NCBI RefSeq assembly: GCF_013393905.1
Contig: NZ_CP040272.1
Location: forward strand, 5,762,001 to 5,826,000
Source of the DNA: Nostoc sp. C052
Lineage (GTDB): Bacteria; Cyanobacteriota; Cyanobacteriia; Cyanobacteriales; Nostocaceae
Direction: 5' to 3'
Length of the DNA stretch: 64,000 bases
Below the pieces are notes generated by a model that ran no database searches, was not told the origin of the DNA, and worked only from the letters and a program-made list of their open reading frames with translations. Shown here piece by piece: positions 54,376 through 62,017 of the stretch (the stretch's first letter is position 1; each line of letters begins with the position of its first letter). A program made the translations under genes and the position numbers.

Positions 54376-55149
54376 TTGAATACAGCAAAAGCCACACTCA
54401 GGCTAGAGCAAGTTAATCTGTTTACAAAGCTGAAAACCCAACTTCCTGGCAATCAACAGGGATACCCTATATTGCAGGATATTTCCTTAGAAGTATTCCA
54501 GAGCGAACGCATTGCCATTGTAGGCCCAGTAGGCGCTGGGAAAACTTCGTTATTATGCCTCCTCAACCGCTTAATTGAACCCACGAGTGGTAAACTCTAT
54601 CTAGAAAATCAAGAGTATCGCCAGATTCCTGTCATCCAGTTACGGCAGAAGGTTGTACTTGTATTACAAGAGTCAAAGCTGTTAGGGATGACAGTTGGGC
54701 AAGCCTTGGCTTATCCTTTAGTTTTGCGTGGTTTACCCAAACAGACAATTCAGCAACGAGTCAATCATTGGACAGAACAAATCCAGATTCCCAATGAATG
54801 GTTAGGGCGAACAGAGGTACAACTTTCTGCCGGACAAAGACAACTAGTAGCGATCGCTCGTGCCTTAGTCATCCAGCCTAAAATATTATTATTAGACGAG
54901 CCAACCTCTGCCCTTGATGCTGGTACAGCTCCTCATCTAATGCAAGTACTAACCCAGTTGAGTCAAACTCATCAAACCACGATTCTGATGGTAAATCAAC
55001 AACTGGAACTAGCTCAGATGTTTTGTACTCGGTTATTACACCTACAACAAGGTCATTTATTCGCAAATCAAAAAGTCTCTGAGATAGACTGGGTTGAGTT
55101 ACGAAAAAGCTTAATTAAAGCAGAAGCTCAAGACGATTTTGGATTTTAA
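54376..55149 (+). CDS. Orphan ABC transporter ATP-binding protein
   Basis: A 257-residue ABC ATPase. Walker A GPVGAGKTS near 55-63, Q-loop VLQESKLLG, signature LSAGQRQL (a variant of LSGGQ with Ala for the first Gly), Walker B ILLLDEP followed by TSALD, and H-loop replaced by Asn (MVNQQ) where His is usual. No permease gene is adjacent. YbbL-like ATPases pair with a separate membrane protein and this could be such a case. Start is TTG 54376, immediately after the STRR array that also takes the ribosome-binding position; no other good start exists before the conserved region. Confidence 0.85.
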   Translation: MNTAKATLRLEQVNLFTKLKTQLPGNQQGYPILQDISLEVFQSERIAIVGPVGAGKTSLLCLLNRLIEPTSGKLYLENQEYRQIPVIQLRQKVVLVLQESKLLGMTVGQALAYPLVLRGLPKQTIQQRVNHWTEQIQIPNEWLGRTEVQLSAGQRQLVAIARALVIQPKILLLDEPTSALDAGTAPHLMQVLTQLSQTHQTTILMVNQQLELAQMFCTRLLHLQQGHLFANQKVSEIDWVELRKSLIKAEAQDDFGF

Positions 55150-55217
55150 ATTTTGGATGGATATTAGGTATTAGGTATAAATCTTCCCAGTCCCCAATCC
55201 CTAATCCCCAGTTCCCA

Positions 55218-55991
55218 TCACACTTGACTACTACTAAGTGTTGAACGTTGATTATTAAATCTCTCTCTTGCTAACTTTGTTGTTTGTGACTGTGAAATGT
55301 TGGTATTCAAAATTTCCATATTAAAACGGTATCCAACATTACGGATAGTTTGAATCAAATTAGGTTGCCGGGGGTCAAGTTCAACCTTTTTCCGCAGCGA
55401 TAAAACGTGAGTATCAATGGTACGAGGGTTATCAATAGCGTCCGGCCAAGCACGACGCAATAATTCCGACCTACTTAGAGGTACTCCCCCAGCTTGTGCC
55501 AAAACGTATAGCAAACTGAATTCCTGGGGCGTTAAGTCAATGAACTCCCCCTGAAAACGGACGCGGCGCTGAACTAAATCGATTTGCAAAGTGCCATAAT
55601 CCAAATAAGCTGGTGCAGTAGGTGTGCGCTTCCGGCGAATTAGTGCCTCTACCCGTGCCAAAAACTCTTGCATCCCAAAAGGTTTGCTCAAGTAATCATC
55701 TGCACCCGCCTTTAAACCTGCAACGATATCAGCTTCACTATTACGAGCAGATAGCATTAAGATTAGAGGCTGTTGCTGACGATGCAACCAACGACAAAAC
55801 TCAATGCCATCACCATCAGGTAGGTCTGCATCTAAAATTACCAGTGTTGGTTGATGGCTTAAAAATACTTCCCTTGCTTGATAAATACTGGCAGCTTGAT
55901 GCACACGGTATTCCAGTTGTTGCAAGTGCCAACCCAACAACGACCTCAGATGGGGATTCCCCTCAATGATTTCTATACAAACCGAACCCAC
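55218..55991 (-). CDS. nrrA: OmpR-family response regulator, NrrA type
   Basis: Receiver domain (1-118) plus winged-helix DNA-binding domain (130-232), 257 residues. The receiver has the phosphoacceptor-type Asp in VILDADLPDG and the Lys in YLSKPFG, but the first acidic pair reads IIEGN rather than DD. The DNA-binding domain shows DLTPQEFSLLYVLAQAGGVP and NPRTIDTHVLSLRKKVE. NrrA is the nitrogen-responsive regulator controlling hetR induction and glycogen catabolism in Anabaena. I prefer NrrA over NblR because of the NtcA-type promoter and chromosomal neighbourhood. Start is GTG 55991, with AAGGGG upstream. Confidence 0.8.
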   Translation of the reverse strand: MGSVCIEIIEGNPHLRSLLGWHLQQLEYRVHQAASIYQAREVFLSHQPTLVILDADLPDGDGIEFCRWLHRQQQPLILMLSARNSEADIVAGLKAGADDYLSKPFGMQEFLARVEALIRRKRTPTAPAYLDYGTLQIDLVQRRVRFQGEFIDLTPQEFSLLYVLAQAGGVPLSRSELLRRAWPDAIDNPRTIDTHVLSLRKKVELDPRQPNLIQTIRNVGYRFNMEILNTNISQSQTTKLARERFNNQRSTLSSSQV

Positions 55992-56024
55992 GGTGGCAAG
56001 ACCCCTTAGCGTCTGATGACTTTC

Positions 56025-56066
56025 AAAGTAACAAGCCCATCTCTAAGGTTTTGTAGCCTTTGTTAC
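56025..56066 (-). promoter_or_regulatory. NtcA-activated promoter of nrrA
   Basis: Read on the minus strand: GTAACAAAGGCTAC (GTA-N8-TAC, 56066-56053), exactly 22 bp, then TACTTT (TA-N3-T, 56030-56025). This is the canonical class II NtcA promoter. The transcript would start about 27 bases before the GTG. Confidence 0.85.
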
Positions 56067-56573
56067 TTCAATTGCTATTAACTTTACATTTCCTAATAAA
56101 AAGCGTGTCAATATCTTTAATTTATGCCTTGCAGAAAGGCAATTAGAAATATTATTAAATTTTTATTAAATTTCTCGGAAGTGTTGTTAGACTTATTAAA
56201 AGTTCTTTTAGCGTAACATTTACATGGAAATGGATGTAATGTGGCAAATATCCATAACCTAACCAGCTAACCGTTAATACAACAGCTTTTCAACTTGATG
56301 GCAAAAGTAGATTTTTCACCAAAATTAGTGCCCACATTTAGGAACATAACACCAATACAATTGGGCTGTTGATCGTAAAAATTAGAAAAATAACTTAGCA
56401 GCTAACTAGAATCGATGTTTTCTGGAATAGGATTAAAGTAGCTTGTAGCTGCTACGAGGGTACTACCCAAAGTAGATGTGTAGACTTTGAGTTGATGCCA
56501 AAGTGAAATTACAGTTCACTTTCGAGCGTGAATCATTTACAATTCTCATTCCAAAGAGATTAATACAGCAGTT
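56067..56573. other. About 500-bp AT-rich intergenic region
   Basis: Between nrrA (minus) and the DUF6761 gene (plus). Has GTAGCTGCTAC (56443-56453), a short palindrome, about 120 bp upstream of the latter. No gene found. Confidence 0.5.
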
Positions 56574-56822
56574 ATGCTCCAAGACACACAAACCATCCGC
56601 TATTACCAAAGACTTACCGATGCCTTCATCGAGCTATGGAATCGCGGTTATCGCACGGATGATATGCGGATGTATTTGGATGGATATCTAGCCGCACTGC
56701 GACATAGCAATGTCATTGAACCTTTCCTGATTCATCGCCTAGAACAGGAAGCCAGCCGCTACTTGTACGATGGATCAAATTTTGCAGTGCCGCAACCACA
56801 GCCACAGCCAGATTACTACTAA
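56574..56822 (+). CDS. DUF6761 family protein
   Basis: An 82-residue soluble helical protein conserved in cyanobacteria: TIRYYQRLTDAFIELWNRGY, RTDDMRMYLDGYLAALRHSN, then IEPFLIHRLEQEASRYLYD and a Gln-Pro repeat tail (PQPQPQPD). No known function. Start ATG 56574 preceded by AAGAGATTAATACAGCAGTT, a weak ribosome-binding region. Stand-alone gene. Confidence 0.8.
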   Translation: MLQDTQTIRYYQRLTDAFIELWNRGYRTDDMRMYLDGYLAALRHSNVIEPFLIHRLEQEASRYLYDGSNFAVPQPQPQPDYY

Positions 56823-57173
56823 GTACCATTTACTTGGTCATTGATAGTAACCGCTAATTACCGCAGATGATTATAGCATATTATCTGTATTGGTCAACGG
56901 TTTGCCGTGGTGTGAGATTTTGGAGATATTGTATTGATTAAACGCGTCCCCTCAGCCCCATATTGGTTTTGCCAATGTGACTGAGGGGATTGTTGACGTA
57001 ACTATAAATTTACTTCGGTTAAAACTCAATCCACCCTAATCCTCTTTAAAAAGGAGTGGAATTAGAGCAAGTCTTTTTCATATCCTGATTTTGTCAAGAG
57101 TATGAGTGAGAAACTTAGGGAAGTAATCGAAAAATTATCATCTCAACGAGTCAATCTATTTTTATCAGAAACC
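56823..57173. other. Intergenic region with a long hairpin
   Basis: Between the DUF6761 gene and the grxD terminator. Holds the 41-base hairpin at 56948-56988; otherwise AT-rich with no repeats. Confidence 0.5.
56948..56988. ncRNA. Long two-part hairpin, terminator or small RNA candidate
   Basis: CCCCTCAG pairs with CTGAGGGG, and inside it CATATTGG pairs with CCAATGTG around a TTTTG loop. It lacks a following T run on the plus strand, so it may be a processed small RNA or a boundary element rather than a classical terminator. Confidence 0.35.
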
Positions 57174-57223
57174 TATTAAAAAAACCTTGAAAGGGGAGAT
57201 AAATAGTATTTCCCCTTTCAAGG
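57174..57223 (-). terminator. Rho-independent terminator of bolA-grxD
   Basis: CCTTGAAAGGGGA (57185-57197) and TCCCCTTTCAAGG (57211-57223) form a perfect 13-bp stem. On the minus strand it is followed by TTTTTTTAATAG. Confidence 0.88.
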
Positions 57224-57300
57224 ACATTAAAAACAGTACATTGCCTTGATTAAAAAGCGCTAATTCAACAGTACGCCCCTAGTTTGTTGTAAACAAGACG

Positions 57301-57624
57301 TTATGAGGCTATAGCGACTTCTACCTTTTGCTGCAATTCACCTTTTTGGTACAGTTCAATCAAGATGTCAGAACCACCAACGAATTCACCATTGATATAA
57401 ACTTGGGGAATTGTGGGCCAGTTAGAGTATTCTTTAATTCCCTGACGGATTTCAGAGTCGGATAGAACGTCAATTGTCTCGAAGGGAACTCCCAAGGTAT
57501 TGAGAATCTGCACAACGTTGTTGGAGAAACCACATTGGGGCATTAACTTGTTTCCCTTCATGAAAACCAAAATCTTGTTCTGTTTTACCAAGTTATCAAT
57601 TTTTTCTTTGAGTTCTGGCGTCAT
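57301..57624 (-). CDS. grxD: Monothiol glutaredoxin (Grx4/GrxD type)
   Basis: CGFS-type glutaredoxin that binds a glutathione-ligated 2Fe-2S cluster and transfers it. The 107-residue protein has the single active Cys31 in MPQCGFSNN, plus WPTIPQVYINGEFVGGSDI for glutathione binding. It lies downstream of bolA on the same strand; CGFS glutaredoxins and BolA proteins form heterodimers, so the pairing is meaningful. A strong terminator follows. Confidence 0.95.
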   Translation of the reverse strand: MTPELKEKIDNLVKQNKILVFMKGNKLMPQCGFSNNVVQILNTLGVPFETIDVLSDSEIRQGIKEYSNWPTIPQVYINGEFVGGSDILIELYQKGELQQKVEVAIAS

Positions 57625-57652
57625 GGTATTTGTGTTTCCTATGTTGCATTAA

Positions 57653-57728
57653 GAGAGTGAGGAGTGAAGAGTAAGGAGTGAGGGGTTAAAAATTCATAAT
57701 TCATAACTCCTAACTTCTGACTCATAAC
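57653..57728. repeat. GGAGTGA STRR within the bolA-grxD operon
   Basis: GTGAGGAGTGAAGAGTAAGG and opposing ATAACTCCTAACTTCTGACT fill the gap between bolA and grxD and could form a stem. Confidence 0.75.
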
Positions 57729-57729
57729 T

Positions 57730-57987
57730 TTAGGAACTTGCTGTTGCTTGCCATGCTTCAGGAGTGTATGTTTTTAATGCCAAGGCATGAATCGCTTCAG
57801 TTGACATAGCTTGTCCCAACGCACCATAAATTAACTGATGCTGTTGCACTAGTCCTTTACCTGCAAAGCGCGATGAAACTACTGTCACCTGATAGTGGTC
57901 CCCGCCACCAGTCAAGTCTTGCACCTGAACCTGGGCGTCTGGCAGTTCCGCCTTGATCATTGCCTCAACCTGCTGCGGACTAATCAT
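57730..57987 (-). CDS. bolA: BolA family protein
   Basis: An 85-residue BolA/IbaG-like protein: MISPQQVEAMIKAELPDAQV, LTGGGDHYQVTVVSSRFAGK with GDHY typical of the type II/III BolA loop, then LVQQHQLIYGALGQ with the invariant His of the VxxHR/QxHQ helix, and EIHAL-like AIHALALKTYTPEAW. Acts with the monothiol glutaredoxin in Fe-S cluster handling. First gene of the two-gene unit. Confidence 0.94.
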   Translation of the reverse strand: MISPQQVEAMIKAELPDAQVQVQDLTGGGDHYQVTVVSSRFAGKGLVQQHQLIYGALGQAMSTEAIHALALKTYTPEAWQATASS

Positions 57988-58228
57988 CGCAATTCCTGAA
58001 AAAACTTACTTTTCTATTATTAACAGATATAGAGCAAATACCTGTGCCAATTTCAGGTTTTGGCAAGGACAGTAATAAATGCGCCTCAGAGGTATATTTT
58101 TGAGAACGCTGAGGAAAGACTATGGCAGATAATCCTATCCTAGCACTGGGCGTTCCAGGGCGCTGTTCAGGGAGAGAAGGATGTGAAAGATGAGGGAGAT
58201 GGCGAAAAACAGGCAACAAAAATTTAAT

Positions 58229-58837
58229 TTATTTTTTTGGGGATGAGGAAGATGAATTACCACCTTCTTTGGGATAGGGAGAATCGACAAAACCCAATTC
58301 AAACAACTGTTTATAGGCTTTTTTGCCTAAATCCCGCGTCGGGTTTTGACTTTTAATTATTTGAATCAACAATGGTACAGCTAATTCTGGCTGATTTTGT
58401 GCCCGATGTACCAATGCTAACTGAAAGGTTGCTTCATCTCGTTTTTGGGCTGTTAATAGAGCTTTTTGACGTTGAGAATCAGAAACTCTATTGTCAATTC
58501 CCGAAAAGCTAGAATTTAACTCTTGATAAAAATTAGATAGCTGATTATAAACCTGACGTGCTTCTTGCAGTTTCTTGGCAGCTAAGGGGTAGTTTTGAGC
58601 AGAAACAGCTTGTTCTGCCTCTTTTACTAAGCGATCGCCACCTGCAATGCTCAAAAGGCTGTTACTTTCGGTTACGGGGCGAAGATTATTCGGATCGTTG
58701 GGGTCAATGGGTTGCGGTTGGCTGGTAGTGCCTGGTAACTGTGGTACCTGAGCATTCACAGGTGATAGCAGACTGAGGACTGCCATAACTGATAAAACAG
58801 TACGGTGCATCAAGGTAACAGCGGCAGCAGTGTTCAT
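58229..58837 (-). CDS. Exported helical hypothetical protein
   Basis: A 202-residue protein with a signal peptide (about 1-29, ending VNAQ), a Pro/Asn linker (PIDPNDPNNLRP) and TPR-like helices (DRLVKEAEQAVSAQNYPLAA; KLQEARQVYNQLSNFYQELN). The tail is Gly/Ser-rich and ends in two lysines. Conserved look among cyanobacteria but no named domain. ATG 58837 or ATG 58807 could be the start. Monocistronic. Confidence 0.7.
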   Translation of the reverse strand: MNTAAAVTLMHRTVLSVMAVLSLLSPVNAQVPQLPGTTSQPQPIDPNDPNNLRPVTESNSLLSIAGGDRLVKEAEQAVSAQNYPLAAKKLQEARQVYNQLSNFYQELNSSFSGIDNRVSDSQRQKALLTAQKRDEATFQLALVHRAQNQPELAVPLLIQIIKSQNPTRDLGKKAYKQLFELGFVDSPYPKEGGNSSSSSPKK

Positions 58838-59219
58838 GGGATCAATTAGTGCGACAACTAGATAAAAGAGTTATGGAAACTTCGGGTATCTTAACTCTGT
58901 TTTGGTCTTGGACAAAGCAAAGTTACATCCTAAGTATCTCTGATTTAGACTAAAAATCGGTTTAATAGAGTTCCCATTACCCCTGTATACCAATTAACTT
59001 CTATCGCAGTGACGAGCGATACATATACTACAATGCAGTTCAGTTAGCCCCAAAAACCTTAAGTTGTGTAGAAACCCAACATTTTCATAGCTTTGTTGGG
59101 TTGCGCTTTGCTTCACCCAACCTACAATTTTTCTTAACTTTTTTTACTCAGCACTGTTTCGGTGATGTCTCCAGTTCACACTTCCAAAAATTTTGTTTTT
59201 ACCAGTAATATTTACGACA
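58838..59219. other. 382-bp region with a GTTGGGT hairpin
   Basis: Between the exported hypothetical and plsC, both minus strand. GTTGGGT (59095-59101) and ACCCAAC (59115-59121) form a hairpin belonging to a repeat common in cyanobacteria; a further AACCCAAC lies at 59073-59080. It may terminate or process the plsC transcript. Confidence 0.55.
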
Positions 59220-59975
59220 TTAAGAATTAGTAATTTCTGCAAATGCGTGATTAGTAACTTTTGTTTCTTGATGACTTAGTTGTTGCAGTGCCTTGGCTAA
59301 ATCAACTGTAATACTTTTGGCATCTTGTTTTATACATCCACTCATGTAATCCCTTACCCTAATTGGGGAACCAATGTCAATACTCACATCTGTACCCCAA
59401 TTGGGATAAGGTTGGCTGTAATTAATGCCTATAGGTATAATTTTCACTCCCAGCCCCGAATGACTAGATTCAGCATTCAAAGCAAGACGAGCAATTCCTG
59501 GTTTCAACTGGTGAACTTGACCATCACGAAAAATGTTACCTTCTGGAAAGATTACCAGGGTTTTTTGTTGCTGAAGTAGCTCGACTCCATGTCGCAGCGT
59601 GCGGATTGATGGATGCTTTGAATTTACAGGAAACCCACCCAAACGTCGGACAAACCAGCCTTGCAAACCTTGGCATTCGTCAATTGTCACCATAAACCGC
59701 AAGTCTTGTTTTCTCAGACAAGCGGTAGCATAGGGTACGAGCAAGGCATCCCAACGCGCCCGATGGGTAGGTGCAAGGATCACAGGCCCAGTTATGGGGA
59801 TATTTTTTTGTCCGGTTATTCTAATTTGTCCAAAGAATAATGGTAATAAGCAGTGACGCCCTAATAAATGTGCCAGAGGACTTAACCAAGGAGAAACCTT
59901 TGAGGTAGCACTATCTACCTGAGGATTTACTGGTGTGCGCTGGCAGTTATCGGATGAAGAATAAAATTCCATCAT
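59220..59975 (-). CDS. 1-acyl-sn-glycerol-3-phosphate acyltransferase (PlsC family)
   Basis: A 251-residue membrane-associated acyltransferase of glycerolipid synthesis. Motif I HRARWD (His71-Asp76, H-x4-D) and motif III FPEGN are present, with GGFPVNSKHPSIRTLRHGVE for motif II. The motif I sequence HRARWD rather than HxSxxD is of the cyanobacterial variant. Several paralogues occur per genome, so the acyl preference cannot be deduced. Start ATG 59975. Confidence 0.88.
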   Translation of the reverse strand: MMEFYSSSDNCQRTPVNPQVDSATSKVSPWLSPLAHLLGRHCLLPLFFGQIRITGQKNIPITGPVILAPTHRARWDALLVPYATACLRKQDLRFMVTIDECQGLQGWFVRRLGGFPVNSKHPSIRTLRHGVELLQQQKTLVIFPEGNIFRDGQVHQLKPGIARLALNAESSHSGLGVKIIPIGINYSQPYPNWGTDVSIDIGSPIRVRDYMSGCIKQDAKSITVDLAKALQQLSHQETKVTNHAFAEITNS

Positions 59976-60092
59976 GACGGATGCAGCTAGCTGATTGACA
60001 GGTAAAAATTTAACGAAAAGTCTGATTAGTTACACCGTAGATTCTCTTGCGTGAATTGTGTCGTACTAGATGGACAGTTTTACCTCTGTCCG

Positions 60093-60578
60093 TTATTTTC
60101 CCCGACGCCGCCTAGTGGCAAACCAAGTCTGTAATTGCTGACGACAAGCTGACTCCAGAATGCCTCCGATTACTTGTAAGCGGTGATTTGAAGCAGCGCT
60201 ATCGGGTATGTTAATAACTGTACGAATTGCGCCAGTTTTTGTATCGTCTACTCCATATACAAGTAGTCCTAGACGCGCTTGCAAAATCGCACCTGCACAC
60301 ATCGGACAAGGTTCGAGAGTTACGTAGAGGGTGCATTCATTAAGATGCCAATTTTGTAAAGTTGTTGCAGCTGTCTTGAGAGCGAGAATTTCCGCATGAG
60401 CGGTAGGATCTTTATCGCGCTCTTTTCTGTTTTCTCCTTGTGCTAGCAATTTGCCTGTTGAATCAATGATAACAGCACCGACAGGGATTTCACCTGCATC
60501 ACCTGCTGTTTTTGCTAATTCTACGGCATAACTCATCCATTTTTGATGTATAAGATATTCTGTATACTTAGTTAGCAT
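60093..60578 (-). CDS. tadA: tRNA adenosine(34) deaminase
   Basis: Deaminates the wobble adenosine of tRNA-Arg(ACG) to inosine. The 161-residue protein has the zinc-binding and proton-shuttle motif HAE (61-63) and PCPMCAGAI with Cys91 and Cys94. ATG 60536 (MSYAVELAK) is a possible shorter start; the frame at 60578 gives 14 extra residues. It is a lone gene, flanked on its upstream side by dispersed hairpin repeats. Confidence 0.94.
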   Translation of the reverse strand: MLTKYTEYLIHQKWMSYAVELAKTAGDAGEIPVGAVIIDSTGKLLAQGENRKERDKDPTAHAEILALKTAATTLQNWHLNECTLYVTLEPCPMCAGAILQARLGLLVYGVDDTKTGAIRTVINIPDSAASNHRLQVIGGILESACRQQLQTWFATRRRRGK

Positions 60579-60654
60579 CTTCTTATGAATGCCTGATGTG
60601 CAACTTAATATTCTGACCTCTCTCTAAATGACCAATACTGTGCGGTTAAGGCAA

Positions 60655-60677
60655 GAGACGTGATGAATTGCCGTTTC
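60655..60677. repeat. Dispersed GAGACG hairpin repeat
   Basis: Degenerate copy: GAGACGTGATGAATTGCCGT then TTC, first of three in a row between tadA and grxC. Confidence 0.7.
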
Positions 60678-60688
60678 TACAATCATCA

Positions 60689-60711
60689 GAGACGCGATGA
60701 ATCGCCGTCTC
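60689..60711. repeat. Dispersed GAGACG hairpin repeat
   Basis: GAGACGCGATGAATCGCCGT then CTC, followed by TACAA; second of three copies in a row. Confidence 0.75.
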
Positions 60712-60730
60712 TACAATAATCTTTCGTCTT

Positions 60731-60750
60731 GACGGCGATTTATCGTGTCT
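60731..60750. repeat. Dispersed GAGACG hairpin repeat, partial
   Basis: GACGGCGATTTATCGTGTCT, third copy in opposite orientation, ending at the grxC stop codon. Confidence 0.7.
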
Positions 60751-61078
60751 AAATAGCGACTTGGGCTAAAAGGGGATCGAGTTGACTTTGTGTGTCTAGC
60801 TGATAAAGGTCATCGCAGCCACCAATGTGCTGGTTATTAATAAAAATTTGTGGTACTGTACGGCGACCGTTAGCGCGTTCTGCCATTTTGGCTCTGGCTG
60901 CTTCGTCACCGTCGATTTTGTATTCAGTAAAATTTACGCCTTTCCACCACAGCAGTATTTTGGCACGAATGCAGTAAGGACAAGTTTGCCATGTGTAAAG
61001 TTCGACATTGGCTTTGACTCGCTCTGGATGGCGATTGAAAAGGGGATTAAGAAAGTCCAGCATATTGATCTTAAGCAA
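60749..61078 (-). CDS. grxC: Glutaredoxin 3 (dithiol)
   Basis: Glutathione-dependent disulfide reductase of 109 residues with the CPYC active site (Cys33-Cys36) in LYTWQTCPYCIRAK and the binding segment GRRTVPQIFINNQHIGGCDD. The frame starts 24 residues before the usual N-terminus (VKANVELYTW); ATG 61063 is an alternative start. A repeat hairpin abuts the stop. The DUF981 gene lies upstream 33 bp away, so they may be cotranscribed. Confidence 0.93.
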   Translation of the reverse strand: MLKINMLDFLNPLFNRHPERVKANVELYTWQTCPYCIRAKILLWWKGVNFTEYKIDGDEAARAKMAERANGRRTVPQIFINNQHIGGCDDLYQLDTQSQLDPLLAQVAI

Positions 61079-61111
61079 GGTTTTAACTATGTTTCTAGCC
61101 TAGAACATTGC

Positions 61112-61684
61112 TTACCGCATCGGCGCTGGAACCCACTTTTGGAAACTCTCTAAATGATTCCAGTAAGACAAATATCCAGTCAATGCCCAAATTAGAGCGG
61201 CTACTATCAGCACTGCTACGCCAATTAGCCGCCAGGTTCGGTTGGTTTTCCAATAAAGGGTTGGCGCGGCAAAAATACCACCTAAGCCAGTTAAAATAAA
61301 GCCGATTCCCGATAAAAGCGGTTGCTTTGTCAAATTTAAGTTGATAATGCGGATACCGACTACGATCGCAACTGCACCAGCAAAGAAGCCGTAAATTGCT
61401 ATTGTCAATAAATCCCAACCTTGAGCCAGGGCGATCGCCGCTGCAATAAACAAGATTCCAAATAGGACACTCGTCTCACCAAAGGCAATATTAAAGCTTC
61501 CGATAACTGGCCAAGTGAAGCTCATGTGTAAACCAGTTGTAACTGCGATCGCACCCGTAATTCCAAAACCCGGAATCCACTGTCTTTGATTAGAACTATC
61601 TATACCACGATACACATAGTCAGCTAGTAGAAATAAGCCAGCCACCATGTTAATTAACATGAGGGTGATGTAGTCGATAAACAC
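61112..61684 (-). CDS. DUF981 family membrane protein
   Basis: A 190-residue protein with about six hydrophobic segments (FIDYITLMLINMVAGLFLLA at the start; ETSVLFGILFIAAAIALAQG; LTIAIYGFFAGAVAIVVGIR; LSGIGFILTGLGGIFAAPT; RLIGVAVLIVAALIWALTGY). The pattern matches the DUF981 (COG3374) integral membrane family. Function unknown. The plus-strand short frames overlapping it are by-products. Confidence 0.8.
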   Translation of the reverse strand: MFIDYITLMLINMVAGLFLLADYVYRGIDSSNQRQWIPGFGITGAIAVTTGLHMSFTWPVIGSFNIAFGETSVLFGILFIAAAIALAQGWDLLTIAIYGFFAGAVAIVVGIRIINLNLTKQPLLSGIGFILTGLGGIFAAPTLYWKTNRTWRLIGVAVLIVAALIWALTGYLSYWNHLESFQKWVPAPMR

Positions 61685-62017
61685 GATTAACCTCTTAATT
61701 TAACAAGCTCTTTATTCTGCACCTCGTTTTTCAGTTTTTAGTGAATTTAGCAGCTTTTTTCTTCATTATTTTATACCTAAAGATAGATACTGAATAACTG
61801 CTACCCATTTGTAATAGTTTTTAACTTAGTTAATTTTGAACACGCTTTATACTGAAATACTAAGGGTAAAAAACAAGGATGTCTTAAATGGCACTTTTGT
61901 AACCAGTTAGCAGTAAAACTTAACTTTCCTCCACGTGTATCCGCCCTTTGGTAGACTTGAAAACTGAAATAGGCAGATGAAACGACGCAAATTCAAGCAG
62001 CTGAGAGGGTAGACTCT
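61685..62017. other. 333-bp divergent intergenic region
   Basis: Promoter region for glpX (plus) and the DUF981 gene (minus). No repeat or known binding site recognised. Confidence 0.5.

Noticed and set aside
55218..55991. NblR as the name of the response regulator
   Set aside because: The protein is similar to NblR, but the NtcA promoter and remembered gene neighbourhood favour NrrA. Kept as an alternative.
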